From the NCBI RefSeq assembly GCF_003027925.1, contig NZ_PYPS01000049.1:1-44562 (forward strand): 44,562 nt of DNA, given 5' to 3'. How positions within the stretch are numbered: the stretch's first letter is position 1; each line of letters opens with the position of its first letter. The notes under the pieces were generated by a model, which saw only the letters and a program-made list of their open reading frames with translations, ran no database searches and was not told where the DNA came from. The translations under genes and the position numbers were made by a program. This DNA comes from Micromonospora sp. RP3T (GTDB lineage: Bacteria > Actinomycetota > Actinomycetes > Mycobacteriales > Micromonosporaceae). Positions 33,815 through 42,109 of this stretch are shown here, one piece after another.

Positions 33815-34455
33815 GTGCAGCCCTCCAGCATGTCGGTGAGGGCGGCCTTCTCGGCACTTGTCACCGTCAGCCGCCAGTAGTGCTTGACCGTCACCCAGTC
33901 CGCCGCGTACTGGCACCAGTACGACCGGTTCGCCGGCTTCCACTGGGACGGGTCCTGGTCACCCTTTGCCCGGTTGGAGCGCGCGGAAACCGCGATGAGC
34001 TGCGGTCGGGTCAGGTCGTTGGCGAAGTCGCCGCGCTTCGAGTCGTCCCACTCGTCAGCGCCCGAGCGCCAGGCGTTGGCCAGCGGCACGGTGTGGTCGA
34101 TGTCCACGTCCGACGGGTCGGTCAGCTCCACCCCGTCGTAGACGCTCTCCCATCGCCCACCGACCACGTTGCAGCCGGAGAGCTTGATCCCCTCACCGTC
34201 CTGCTGGAGGACGCTGTCCCGGACGTCGCAGTTCTTGCCGGTGTCCCGCCAGTGCGGGAACCGGGAACGGCTGTAACCCTTCATCGACCCGGCCGAGGCC
34301 ACGGTCAGCTCACCGAGCTGCTGGTTCACGTTCCCGGAGGCGCTCGGCGGCGCGTCCGGCTCGGTGACCGAGCCGTCGCAGCCGGCCACGCCGAGGGCGA
34401 GCACCGCGGTGAGCGCGGCGGTCAGCCCGGCTCGGACTCCTGATCTCGTACGCAC
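33796..34455 (-). CDS. HNH endonuclease family lipoprotein (DUF1524-type)
   Basis: The 219-residue protein has a lipoprotein signal peptide with a lipobox at LGVAGC (C26). The nuclease motif is DIDHTVPLANAWRSGADEW, followed by FANDLTRPQLIAVSARSNRAKGDQDPSQWKP, the order seen in secreted actinobacterial HNH/DUF1524 proteins (the DxDH, N and N/K positions are present). Late cysteines (YWCQYAADW, EGCTW) may form disulfides. It probably degrades extracellular DNA or acts on incoming DNA. GTG 34455 is preferred since GGAGAGG lies 8 nt upstream; GTG 34464 touches that site. Confidence 0.87.
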   Translation of the reverse strand: MRTRSGVRAGLTAALTAVLALGVAGCDGSVTEPDAPPSASGNVNQQLGELTVASAGSMKGYSRSRFPHWRDTGKNCDVRDSVLQQDGEGIKLSGCNVVGGRWESVYDGVELTDPSDVDIDHTVPLANAWRSGADEWDDSKRGDFANDLTRPQLIAVSARSNRAKGDQDPSQWKPANRSYWCQYAADWVTVKHYWRLTVTSAEKAALTDMLEGCTWASKP

Positions 34456-34557
34456 AGACGACACCTCTCCAGCTTGCGGGCTCCGGGCGAGTCCGCACAG
34501 TACCCGGCGGCGGTTTCCGTGATTCGTGGCGTAGGTGGGGGATCACGGGCAGAGTGG

Positions 34558-36000
34558 ATGGACGTGACATCTGCCGCTCCCGCACTGCGTACCCGCTCCG
34601 CCGCCGGACGCGGCACGCTGCTCGCCGCGATCCTCGCCTCCGGCATGGTCTTCCTGGACAGCACCGTGGTCAACGTGGCGCTGCCGCGCCTCGGCGCCGA
34701 ACTGGACGCCACCGTGGCGGGTCTGCAGTGGACCGTGAACGGCTACCTGCTCATGCTCGCCGCGTTCGTGCTGCTCGGCGGCGCGCTCGGCGACCGGTTC
34801 GGCCGACGGCGGATCTTCCTGCTCGGGGTGGTCTGGTTCGCGGTCGCCTCGGTGCTCTGCGGGCTGGCCCAGGGCACCGGCTGGCTCATCGCCGCCCGGT
34901 TCCTCCAGGGCGCCGGCGGGGCGCTGCTCACCCCCGGCTCGCTCTCCGTGCTCCAGGCCAGTTTCCACCCCGACGACCGGGGTCGGGCCATCGGCACCTG
35001 GTCCGGCCTGTCCGGCGTGTCCACCGCGCTCGGCCCGCTGGTCGGTGGCTGGCTGATCGACGCGCTCTCCTGGCGGTGGATCTTCTTCGTGAACCTGCCG
35101 CTGGCCGTGGGCGTGGTGCTCGCCGCGATGCGCTGGGTGCCGGAGAGCCGGGACGAGGCGGTCTCGCGTACCGGTGGACACGGCGGATTCGACGTGGCCG
35201 GCGCGTTGCTCGGCGCGCTGGCGCTCGGCGGGATCACGTACGCGCTGATCGACGCGCCGGCGCGCGGCGCCGCCCCGGCGGTGCTGGCCGCCGCCGTGGT
35301 CGGACTGGCCGCCGTGGCGGCCTTCGTGCTGGTCGAGCGGCGGCGCGGGGACCGCGCGATGCTGCCCACCGGGCTGTTCTCCAGCCGACTCTTCTCGGTG
35401 CTCAACATCTTCACCGTGGTGGTGTACGCGGCGCTCGGCGGGTTCACCTTCTTCCTCGCCGTCTACCTCCAGAACGTGGTCGGCTGGTCGGCGCTGCTCA
35501 CCGGCCTGGCCACGGTGCCGATGACGCTGCTGCTGCTGGTCGGCTCGCCCCGGGCCGGCGCGCTCTCCGCCCGGATCGGCCCCCGGCTGCCGCTCACCGT
35601 CGGGCCGGTGGTCGCCGCCGTCGGCCTGCTGCTGCTGCGCCGCGTCGGGCCGGGCGCGTCGTACTGGGTGGACGTGCTGCCCGGGGTGGCGCTGTTCGGC
35701 GCCGGGCTCACGCTGGTGGTCGCGCCGCTGACCACGAGCGTGCTCGGTGCCGTGGCGGACCGGTTCGCCGGGGTGGCGAGCGGCTTCAACAACGCCGCCT
35801 CCCGGGCCGGTGGCCTGCTCGCGGTGGCCGCGCTGCCGTTGCTGGTCGGGCTCTCCGGCACCGGGTACGAGCAGAAGGGCGCGCTTGCCGACGCGTACCG
35901 GGGTGCGCTGCTGTGGTGTGCGTGCCTGCTGCTGGCCGGCGCCCTGCTCGCCGCGCTGCTCATCCACCGCCCCCGGGTGCAAGGAGGGGCCCCCTCTTAA
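34558..36000 (+). CDS. MFS transporter, DHA2 (14-helix) drug/H+ antiporter type
   Basis: The 480-residue protein has about 14 membrane helices and the DHA2 marks: ILASGMVFLDSTVVNVALPRLGAEL, LQWTVNGYLLMLAAFVLLGGALGDRFGRRRIF (motif A), RFLQGAGGALLTPGSL, and GPLVGGWLIDALSWRWIFFVNLPLAV (motif C). It should export drugs or metabolites with proton exchange. ATG 34558 has GAG-rich sequence immediately upstream but no clear ribosome site; a GTG at 34564 is possible. The final seven codons and the TAA stop lie inside intergenic repeat copy B, so the C-terminus was probably reset by that element. It is divergent from the HNH gene. Confidence 0.9.
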   Translation: MDVTSAAPALRTRSAAGRGTLLAAILASGMVFLDSTVVNVALPRLGAELDATVAGLQWTVNGYLLMLAAFVLLGGALGDRFGRRRIFLLGVVWFAVASVLCGLAQGTGWLIAARFLQGAGGALLTPGSLSVLQASFHPDDRGRAIGTWSGLSGVSTALGPLVGGWLIDALSWRWIFFVNLPLAVGVVLAAMRWVPESRDEAVSRTGGHGGFDVAGALLGALALGGITYALIDAPARGAAPAVLAAAVVGLAAVAAFVLVERRRGDRAMLPTGLFSSRLFSVLNIFTVVVYAALGGFTFFLAVYLQNVVGWSALLTGLATVPMTLLLLVGSPRAGALSARIGPRLPLTVGPVVAAVGLLLLRRVGPGASYWVDVLPGVALFGAGLTLVVAPLTTSVLGAVADRFAGVASGFNNAASRAGGLLAVAALPLLVGLSGTGYEQKGALADAYRGALLWCACLLLAGALLAALLIHRPRVQGGAPS

Positions 36001-36033
36001 CGCCTCCGGTAGAGAAGGGGCCCCATCTCACAC
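35977..36033 (+). repeat. GGGGCCCC/TTAACGCC repeat, copy B
   Basis: It begins GTGCAAGGAGGGGCCCCC and continues TCTTAACGCCTCCGGTAGAG and AAGGGGCCCCATCTCACAC. It matches copy A after tadA over about 48 nt, and its first 27 nt match the reverse complement of the end of copy C. Its left 24 nt encode the tail and stop of the MFS gene. The two GGGGCCCC arms can form a hairpin. Confidence 0.88.
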
Positions 36034-36052
36034 TCGGGCCATTCGGGCGCGG

Positions 36053-36110
36053 GCGTTAAGAAGGGGCCCCTCCTATGCAGAATGCGTTAAGCGGGGGCCC
36101 CTCCTTGCAC
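36053..36110 (-). repeat. GGGGCCCC/TTAACGCC repeat, copy C (inverted)
   Basis: GCGTTAAGAAGGGGCCCCTC is followed by a second unit GCGTTAAGCGGGGGCCCCTC and CTTGCAC. Both are reverse complements of the AGGGGCCCC..TTAACGC start seen in copy B. With B it makes a large inverted repeat spanning 35977-36110. It ends 1 nt before the leuA stop codon on the minus strand, so it probably terminates both convergent genes. Confidence 0.85.
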
Positions 36111-36111
36111 G

Positions 36112-37851
36112 TCAGGCGCGGGTGCGGTTCACGGCGCTGGTGACCGCCTTGACGGAGGCGGTGACGATGTTGGCGTCCACCCCGACGCCCCACACCGTCC
36201 GGCCGTCCACCTCGCACTCCACGTACGCGGCGGCCTGCGCGTCACCGCCGGAGGCGAGCGCGTGCTCGTGGTAGTCGAGCACCCGTACCGCCACGCCCAG
36301 CGACTGCAACGCGTTGACGTACGCGTCGATCGGGCCGTTGCCGACCGCGGTGAGCGCACGGGTCTCGCCACCGAAGCCGACCCGGGCGTCGATCTCGACC
36401 TTGCCGTCGACGGTGCCGATGGTGTAGCCGGCCAGTGTGACCGCCGGGTCGACCTGGTGGTCGACCAGGTAGTTGCGGGCGAAGATCTCCCACATGGTGC
36501 CCGGCTCGACCTCGCCGCCGTCGTGGTCGGTGACCGCCTGCACCACGCCGGAGAACTCGATCTGGAGGCGGCGCGGCAGGTCGAGCTGGTGCTCGGACTT
36601 CATGATGTACGCGACGCCGCCCTTGCCGGACTGCGAGTTGACCCGGATGACCGCCTCGTAGGTGCGGCCCAGGTCCTTCGGGTCGATCGGCAGGTACGGC
36701 ACCGCCCAGGTGAACTCGTCGACCGGCACCCCGGCCGCGGCGGCGTCGGCGTGCAGCGCGGCGAAGCCCTTGTTGATCGCGTCCTGGTGGGAACCGGAGA
36801 ACGCGGTGTAGACCAGGTCGCCCGCGTACGGGTGACGCTCGTGCACCGGGAGCTGGTTGCAGTACTCGACCGCGCGCCGGACCTCGTCGATGTTCGAGAA
36901 GTCGATCATCGGGTCGATGCCCTGGGAGAACAGGTTCAGGCCCAGCGTCACCAGGTCCACGTTGCCGGTGCGCTCGCCGTTGCCGAACAGGCAGCCCTCG
37001 ATCCGGTCGGCGCCGGCCAGCAGACCCAGCTCGGCGGCGGCCACGCCGGTGCCCCGGTCGTTGTGCGGGTGCAGGCTCAGCGACAGGCTGTCCCGCCGGG
37101 GCAGGTGCCGGTGCATCCACTCGATCGAGTCGGCGTAGACGTTCGGCATCGCCATCTCGACAGTGGCCGGCAGATTGACGATCAGCTTCCGGTCCGGGGT
37201 CGGGTCGACCACCTCGATCACCGCCGCGCAGACCTCCAGCGCGTACTCCAGCTCGGTGCCCGTGTAGGACTCCGGCGAGTACTCGTAGTGGATGTCGGTG
37301 TCCGGGGTGTGGATCTCCGCGTACTTCTGGCAGAGCCGCGCGCCCTGGGTGGCGATGTCGGTGATGCCGTCGCGGTCCAGGCCGAAGACCACCCGGCGCT
37401 GGAGCGTCGAGGTGGAGTTGTAGAAGTGCACGATGGCCCGGCGGGCGCCGCGCAGCGACTCGAACGTGCGCTCGATCAGGTGCTCCCGGCACTGGGTGAG
37501 CACCTGGATGGTGACGTCCTCCGGGATCAGGTCCTGCTCGATGAGCTGCCGGACGAAGTCGTAGTCGGTCTGGCTGGCCGACGGGAAGCCGACCTCGATC
37601 TCCTTGTACCCCATCTGGACCAGGAGCTGGAACATCCGGCGCTTGCGTTCGGGCGACATCGGGTCGATCAGCGCCTGGTTGCCGTCGCGCAGGTCGACGG
37701 CGCACCAGCGGGGCGCGGCCTCGACGCGGTGGGTCGGCCAGGTGCGGTCCGGCAGGTCGACCCGGAACTGCTTGTCGTACGGGAGGTAACGGTGCACCGG
37801 CATGCGGCTGGGGCGCTGCTGGGCGAACGGATCGGTGACAGGTTGAGCCAT
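36112..37851 (-). CDS. leuA: 2-isopropylmalate synthase
   Basis: The 579-residue protein is the long actinobacterial LeuA. Residues from PSRMPVHRYLPYDKQFRVDLPDRTWPTHRVEAAPRWCAVDLRDGNQALIDPM hold the metal Asp of the HMGL-like TIM barrel, with SLSLHPHNDRGTG giving the two metal histidines and GCLFGNGERTGNVDLVTL the loop. The C-terminal regulatory domain (LAGYTIGTVDGKVEIDARVGFGG...AAAYVECEVDGRTVWGVGVDANI) binds leucine for feedback inhibition. It condenses acetyl-CoA with 2-ketoisovalerate. ATG 37851 has GGGAG 9 nt upstream. A leucine-rich leader ORF and hairpin 140-190 nt upstream indicate attenuation. Confidence 0.96.
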   Translation of the reverse strand: MAQPVTDPFAQQRPSRMPVHRYLPYDKQFRVDLPDRTWPTHRVEAAPRWCAVDLRDGNQALIDPMSPERKRRMFQLLVQMGYKEIEVGFPSASQTDYDFVRQLIEQDLIPEDVTIQVLTQCREHLIERTFESLRGARRAIVHFYNSTSTLQRRVVFGLDRDGITDIATQGARLCQKYAEIHTPDTDIHYEYSPESYTGTELEYALEVCAAVIEVVDPTPDRKLIVNLPATVEMAMPNVYADSIEWMHRHLPRRDSLSLSLHPHNDRGTGVAAAELGLLAGADRIEGCLFGNGERTGNVDLVTLGLNLFSQGIDPMIDFSNIDEVRRAVEYCNQLPVHERHPYAGDLVYTAFSGSHQDAINKGFAALHADAAAAGVPVDEFTWAVPYLPIDPKDLGRTYEAVIRVNSQSGKGGVAYIMKSEHQLDLPRRLQIEFSGVVQAVTDHDGGEVEPGTMWEIFARNYLVDHQVDPAVTLAGYTIGTVDGKVEIDARVGFGGETRALTAVGNGPIDAYVNALQSLGVAVRVLDYHEHALASGGDAQAAAYVECEVDGRTVWGVGVDANIVTASVKAVTSAVNRTRA

Positions 37852-37972
37852 CTCGGAGTGCTCCCTGGAACATGTGGCGTCAGCAGATCGGAAGGTGTCG
37901 GCGAGGTGCCGGGCGACGGTGCGCGGCGGTGCCGAGAAGAAGTTCGGATGTGCTGGACGGCGCGGTTCAACT

Positions 37973-38009
37973 CCGCGACGAGGTGCCGGCCGGTCAGGCC
38001 TCGTCGCGG
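37973..38009 (-). promoter_or_regulatory. leuA leader attenuator hairpin
   Basis: On the minus strand CCGCGACGAGG (38009-37999) pairs perfectly with CCTCGTCGCGG (37983-37973), 11 bp around a 15-nt loop. The left arm overlaps the last codons of the leader peptide, so a ribosome stalled at the Leu codons or moving to the stop would change folding. CGAGGTGCCGG (plus-strand sense) occurs at 37979-37989 and again at 37902-37912, offering an alternative partner downstream. This fits amino-acid attenuation of leuA described for actinobacteria; the exact switch is inferred. Confidence 0.68.
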
Positions 38010-38038
38010 CGACCAAGGAGAAGGTACGCCCGCCACAT
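37994..38038 (-). CDS. leuA leader peptide
   Basis: This 14-codon frame reads MWRAYLLLGRRDEA. Three leucine codons in a row are CTT, CTC, CTT; CTT is rare in this GC-rich DNA, as expected where a ribosome must sense leucyl-tRNA. AGGGTGA lies about 7 nt upstream. The stop sits inside the loop of the attenuator hairpin. The leuA start is 142 nt further on. Confidence 0.75.
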   Translation of the reverse strand: MWRAYLLLGRRDEA

Positions 38039-38088
38039 GTCAGGGTCACCCTACGTGGTGGGACGGACGGTGGGAAGGCCGGTCCGGA

Positions 38089-39405
38089 CTATGGGACCAG
38101 AGTCACCGCTCCGGTGGACGCGGGCGTCGCGCCCAGCCGGGGCGTCCGCTCCGCCCGGGCCACCGCCGGCCCGATCACCAGCCCGACCAGCACGAAGATC
38201 GCCGCCGCCGGGTACCAGCCCCAGCCGCCGGTGCTCACGCCGAGCGCGGTCAGCCCGGCCGGCGCGACCAGGAACTGCACCTGGGAACCGAGCCCGAACG
38301 CGCCGACGTACGCGCCCCGCTGGGCGGCCGGCGGCAGCGTGGCGGTGAGCCCCCACGCGCCCGCCGACTCGATCAGCTCGGCCAGGATGAGCAGCGTCGC
38401 GGCGGCCACCAGCACCACCACGGTGAGCAGCCCCCGGGTCTGCCCGGAGACCGGCACGACCACGCAGAACAAGGCGATCAGCAGCGCGCCCCGGCGGGAC
38501 GCCCGGGCCGCGCCCGGCGCGCTGTCCGCGCCCCGGCTGGCCCGCACCTGGAGCAGCACGATCAGCACCGTGTTGAGCAGCACCAGCGCGGCGATGAGGG
38601 TCTTCGGCGCGTCGGTGTGGGTGAGGATCCACAGCGGCATCACCGTCAGGTAGAGCGTCTGGTGCGCGGTGAGCAGCCCGGACAACAGCGCGACGGTCAT
38701 GAACGGGCGGTCCCGCAGCACCGCGAGCCGGCTCATCGGCTCGGTCGGCCGGGTCACCTCCGGCAGCCGGGGCAGCCGGCGGACGAAGCCGGCGGTCACC
38801 AGGTAGACCGCGGCGATGAAGAAGACCATGCTCCGGTACGCCCAGATCGTGTCGACGGCCAGCACCAGGCCGCTGATCAGGGCGCCCAGCCCGAAGCCGA
38901 CGTTCAGCGAGGAACGCTGGTAGGCCATCGCGGTGACCCGTTCCTCCGGCCGCAGCACGTTGATCGAGTAGACCTGGCGGGCGGTGCCGGCGGCGGCGCC
39001 CACCACGGCCAGCGCGAGCACCACGGCGAGGAACCCGGCGAAGCCGCCGACGAGCGGGTACGAGGCGAACAGCGCCGCGTCGAGCAGCAGGCCGACGATC
39101 CACACCCGCTGCGGACCGTACCGGTCGGTGAGCGCGCCCAGCGGGACGGTGCCGAGCAGGGACGCCCCGGCGGCGAGCGAGAGGCCGAGACCCACCTGCG
39201 CCGGACCGAGTCCCAGCGCCCGGGTGAAGAAGACCGCGCTGCCGGCCTGGAACAGGCCGTTGCCGACGGCGTTCACCATGGCCTGCACGGCCAGGGCGCG
39301 GGTCAACCCGGCCGGCGGTACGACGTGCCGGACGGCGGTGTTGATGCTCTCTCTGGCCCCCATGGCCGCTGAGCCAACCGGGGCCGCGCGCTCCGGTCGA
39401 GCCAT
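38089..39405 (-). CDS. MFS transporter (12-helix type)
   Basis: The 438-residue protein has about 12 membrane helices. Motif A appears as LGALTDRYGPQRVWI between helices 2 and 3. RQVYSINVLRPEERVTAMAYQRSSLNVGFGLGALISGL is typical of actinobacterial exporters placed next to ArsR-type regulators. The substrate is unknown. ATG 39405 is the furthest start; ATG 39363 (MGARESINTAVRHVV) is possible, and neither has a good ribosome site. It is divergent from the regulator gene by 35 bp, so one operator could control both. Confidence 0.86.
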   Translation of the reverse strand: MARPERAAPVGSAAMGARESINTAVRHVVPPAGLTRALAVQAMVNAVGNGLFQAGSAVFFTRALGLGPAQVGLGLSLAAGASLLGTVPLGALTDRYGPQRVWIVGLLLDAALFASYPLVGGFAGFLAVVLALAVVGAAAGTARQVYSINVLRPEERVTAMAYQRSSLNVGFGLGALISGLVLAVDTIWAYRSMVFFIAAVYLVTAGFVRRLPRLPEVTRPTEPMSRLAVLRDRPFMTVALLSGLLTAHQTLYLTVMPLWILTHTDAPKTLIAALVLLNTVLIVLLQVRASRGADSAPGAARASRRGALLIALFCVVVPVSGQTRGLLTVVVLVAAATLLILAELIESAGAWGLTATLPPAAQRGAYVGAFGLGSQVQFLVAPAGLTALGVSTGGWGWYPAAAIFVLVGLVIGPAVARAERTPRLGATPASTGAVTLVP

Positions 39406-39440
39406 TTAGGCTGGGCCGAATCCTGCGTCCGGGGGTGCGT

Positions 39441-40427
39441 GTGTCCGAGTTGCGGTTCACCGTGGCCGACGTCGCGGGCGTGCGGTTCGCCGTGTCGCCG
39501 GCCAACGAGACGGTCATGAGCATGTGGGCGGTGCGCGACCCGGTCGGGCACGCGGTGCACCTGCCCTGGATCGACCGGGCCCGGGTCACGCTGCGCCGCC
39601 CGGAGGTGGCCGCCCGGGTCCGCCCGCTGGTGGAGCTGACCTGGCCGCGTCGCTGGCTGCCCGACTTCCTCACCCCGGCGGCCCGACCCGACGTGGGGAT
39701 GGCCGAGCAGCTCGACCAGATCGCGGCGACGCCGCCGCAGGTCGTGGTCCAGGATCTGCTGGCGACCGTGCCGAGCGGGCCGCTGAGCCCGTTCGGGGCG
39801 GCGCTGCTCGCCGACCCGCGCGGCCTGCTGCCGCAGCTCGTCGACGCGGTGCGGGTCTGGCACGACGAGGCCATCGCGCCGGACTGGCCCCGGATGCGGG
39901 CGCTGCTCGACGCCGACGTGGCCTACCGGGCGGCCCAGCTCGCCGAGGGCGGCGCGGGCCGGTTGTTCGCGCAACTCCATCCGAGCCTGCGCTGGCTCGG
40001 CGACCGGGTGGTCAGCGACGACCCGTTCGAGCGCGACTTCGACCTGCGTGGCCGGGGACTGGCGCTGAACCCGGGGGTGTTCACCTACCGGCGGGTGCTG
40101 TGGAACCTGCTGGAGGACTCGCTGCCCGGCGGTGCGTACCCGGTCCGGGCGATCGGGACGCTCTGGGAGCGCGCCCCGGCCCCGCCCGGCGACCCGCTCG
40201 CCCGGGTGCTCGGCGCCGGCCGGGCCACGTTGCTGCCGCTGCTCGACGCGGCGGTGACCACGACCGACCTGGCCCGGCTCACCGGGATGTCGGCGGGGAA
40301 CGTCTCCCAGCACCTGTCCGCGCTGCACGCCGCCGGGCTGGTGGCCCGGTTCCCGGCCGGACGGCGTGTGCTCTACCGCAACACCGAGGTCGGCGCCGCC
40401 CTGTTGCGCGCCGCGCGGGGCACCTGA
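39441..40427 (+). CDS. ArsR-type HTH regulator with N-terminal DUF5937 domain
   Basis: The 328-residue protein begins SELRFTVADVAGVRFAVSPANETVMSMWAVRDP, matching the DUF5937 pattern of actinobacterial regulators. A C-terminal winged helix (about 265-320) reads TTTDLARLTGMSAGNVSQHLSALHAAGLVARFPAGRRVLYRNTEVG, an ArsR/SmtB-type recognition unit without the metal-binding cysteines. It probably controls the divergent MFS gene and itself. GTG 39441 is preferred (GGGGG with 5-nt spacing); GTG 39435 is in frame. A TAGGCT at 39407-39412 may be its -10 element. Confidence 0.86.
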   Translation: MSELRFTVADVAGVRFAVSPANETVMSMWAVRDPVGHAVHLPWIDRARVTLRRPEVAARVRPLVELTWPRRWLPDFLTPAARPDVGMAEQLDQIAATPPQVVVQDLLATVPSGPLSPFGAALLADPRGLLPQLVDAVRVWHDEAIAPDWPRMRALLDADVAYRAAQLAEGGAGRLFAQLHPSLRWLGDRVVSDDPFERDFDLRGRGLALNPGVFTYRRVLWNLLEDSLPGGAYPVRAIGTLWERAPAPPGDPLARVLGAGRATLLPLLDAAVTTTDLARLTGMSAGNVSQHLSALHAAGLVARFPAGRRVLYRNTEVGAALLRAARGT

Positions 40428-40457
40428 GCCGGCCGGCCCCGGTGCGGGCGGTCGCCG

Positions 40458-40988
40458 TCAGCGCAGCAGCAGGGCGGGGAGGGGTCGGCGGCGGCGGAGC
40501 GCGGTCTCCCGGGCGTACAGGTCGGGTGGGAGCGTGGCCGGGTCGCCGAGGCGGCCGACCGCGGCCACCACCAGTGGCCGGACGTCGTCGGGCAGGTCCA
40601 ACTCGGCGGCGAGACGGCGGCGGTCCAGGCGGGTGACCTGACGGACGTGCAGGCCGAGCGCGGTGGCCTGCACGGTGAGGTGGGCGACGGCCTGGCCCAG
40701 GTCGTACGCGCTCCGCTCCGGGTCGCCGCCGGCGTGCGCGGCGAGCAGCAGGGCGGCGGCGTGCCGGGCCCAGCCCTGGTCGGTGTCGGGCAGCCCGACC
40801 AGGATCCGCTTCCACGTCTCGTCCTGCCGCCGCCCGAGCGCGAACCGCCACGGCTGCGCGTTGCCGGCCGAGGGCGCCCAGCGGGCCGCCTCCAGCAGCG
40901 CGGCCACCTCGTCGGCGGTCAGCTCGGCGTCGGGGTCGAACGCGCGAGGGCTCCAACGGAAGGCGAGCAGCGGGGTCAGGTCGGTCAT
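40458..40988 (-). CDS. nitroreductase family protein
   Basis: The 176-residue protein has the N-terminal flavin-binding signature RWSPRAFDPDAELTADEVAALLEAARWAPSAGNAQPWRF, then a helical core (DLGQAVAHLTVQATALGLHVRQV) and a late PDDVRPLVVAAVGRLGDP. Members are FMN-dependent NAD(P)H reductases acting on nitro or quinone compounds. It is shorter than classical NfsB types but normal for this actinobacterial group. ATG 40988 is the most natural start; no strong ribosome site. It is convergent with the regulator gene. Confidence 0.88.
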   Translation of the reverse strand: MTDLTPLLAFRWSPRAFDPDAELTADEVAALLEAARWAPSAGNAQPWRFALGRRQDETWKRILVGLPDTDQGWARHAAALLLAAHAGGDPERSAYDLGQAVAHLTVQATALGLHVRQVTRLDRRRLAAELDLPDDVRPLVVAAVGRLGDPATLPPDLYARETALRRRRPLPALLLR

Positions 40989-41071
40989 GGGTAGAGCGTC
41001 CCTGATGCCCGGTTTGTCATCGAGCTCGGGGCGGAGCGATGTGGGCAAGGCCACCCGTAACGGACAAAGCG

Positions 41072-41836
41072 CTACGACGTTCCGGGTGTCGGTGCGTCCC
41101 GGCCCACCGGCTCCCCCTCGCTCACCGCCCCGGCCAGCTCGACGCTCGCCGGCGCCGGGCCGGGCGAGCCGGTCAGCGTGAGGCTGCCGAGCGTGGCGCG
41201 GACCGCCACCGGGGTGCCGTCCTCACCGAAGCAGTAGACGCCCACGTCCAGTGGTGCGTTCAGCGAGGCCGAGGTGGAGTCGACCGCGTAGCACCGGCCG
41301 GTGACGCCGGCCGGCGGCGGGGCGGGGGAGACCGCCAGCGGGGCCCGCCGGTCGGTGAGCACCTCCAGCCAGTCGGTGAACGGGTGCTGCACGCGCGGGT
41401 CCAGCCGGCGGGGCACCGCGTCGTCGGCGTCACCGAGGCGTACGCAGCCGGCGGCCCCCGTCCAACCGGCCGAGGGCAGGGCGCACTGGAAGAGCCCGTC
41501 CGAGGTGGCGGCGAGCGAGATGTCGACCGTGCCGTCCCGCCCCCAGCCGGGCACGTCGACCCGCCAGCTTCCGTCGTTCCCACTGGTCACCGCCACCGTG
41601 CGGGTGGGTCCGTCGGGCGGCGCGAACGCGTACGTGGCGGTGAGGTGCCGGTCCTGCGCGGCGGCGGCCAACCCGGCCAGCTCGTCGCGGGCGGCGTCGA
41701 CCTGCACCGGCACGGGATCGACGGTGCCGGCCGGCGCCGAACCCGGCGGGTCGGCGACGCAGGCGGCCAGCAGCGTCGGCAGGGTGAGCGCGAGTGTGCC
41801 GGACAGCCGGCGGGCCGCGCGTCGATGAGCGTGCAC
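41072..41836 (-). CDS. hypothetical lipoprotein
   Basis: The 254-residue product has a lipoprotein signal peptide (RRLSGTLALTLPTLLAAC, C26). The mature part (AARDELAGLAAAAQDRHLTATYAFAPPDGPTRTVAVTSGNDGSWRVDVPG...) looks like an outer-surface beta-rich domain. Cysteines occur in FQCALPS, GCVRLGD, GRCYAVDS and VYCFGED, consistent with two disulfides. No enzyme motif is visible. GTG 41836 lacks a ribosome site; CTGACC-18-CAGAAT about 6 nt before it could give a leaderless message. No family name is offered. Confidence 0.72.
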   Translation of the reverse strand: MHAHRRAARRLSGTLALTLPTLLAACVADPPGSAPAGTVDPVPVQVDAARDELAGLAAAAQDRHLTATYAFAPPDGPTRTVAVTSGNDGSWRVDVPGWGRDGTVDISLAATSDGLFQCALPSAGWTGAAGCVRLGDADDAVPRRLDPRVQHPFTDWLEVLTDRRAPLAVSPAPPPAGVTGRCYAVDSTSASLNAPLDVGVYCFGEDGTPVAVRATLGSLTLTGSPGPAPASVELAGAVSEGEPVGRDAPTPGTS

Positions 41837-42040
41837 CGGGTCATTCTGCGGTGCGACGGTGGCTCCGGTCAGCCCACCGTACGGCTGTACCGCTTGGCGT
41901 GTCGCACGACGTCCGGGCCGGTGCCGCCGGGCGTGCCGCGTGCGGCCGGGGGCTGGTGAGCCGCCCCACGCCGGGCCGGATGGTGGGATCACCCGACCCG
42001 GCCGCACGGGCCGCCGGATACCCTGAGGGCGTCTGACACG

Positions 42041-42068
42041 CGCCGCCGGACCTTCAGACCCGGCGGCG
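42041..42068 (+). promoter_or_regulatory. hairpin in the ask 5' leader
   Basis: CGCCGCCGG (42041-42049) pairs with CCGGCGGCG (42060-42068) around a 10-nt loop, 41 nt before the ask start. A TACCCT at about 42018 may be a -10 element just upstream, so the hairpin would lie near the mRNA 5' end. It could affect mRNA stability or translation. It is not a recognised lysine riboswitch. Confidence 0.4.
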
Positions 42069-42109
42069 TCGGCACGCTCAGGGTCGTCACCGGGAGGGAG
42101 TGCACACTC

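Noticed and set aside
36262..39372. A 1036-codon plus-strand open frame opposite leuA and the MFS gene
   Set aside because: Antisense shadow of two recognised genes; no domain likeness and no start signal.
42001..42109. Lysine riboswitch upstream of ask
   Set aside because: The leader is too short and lacks the multi-helix core; only one simple hairpin is present.
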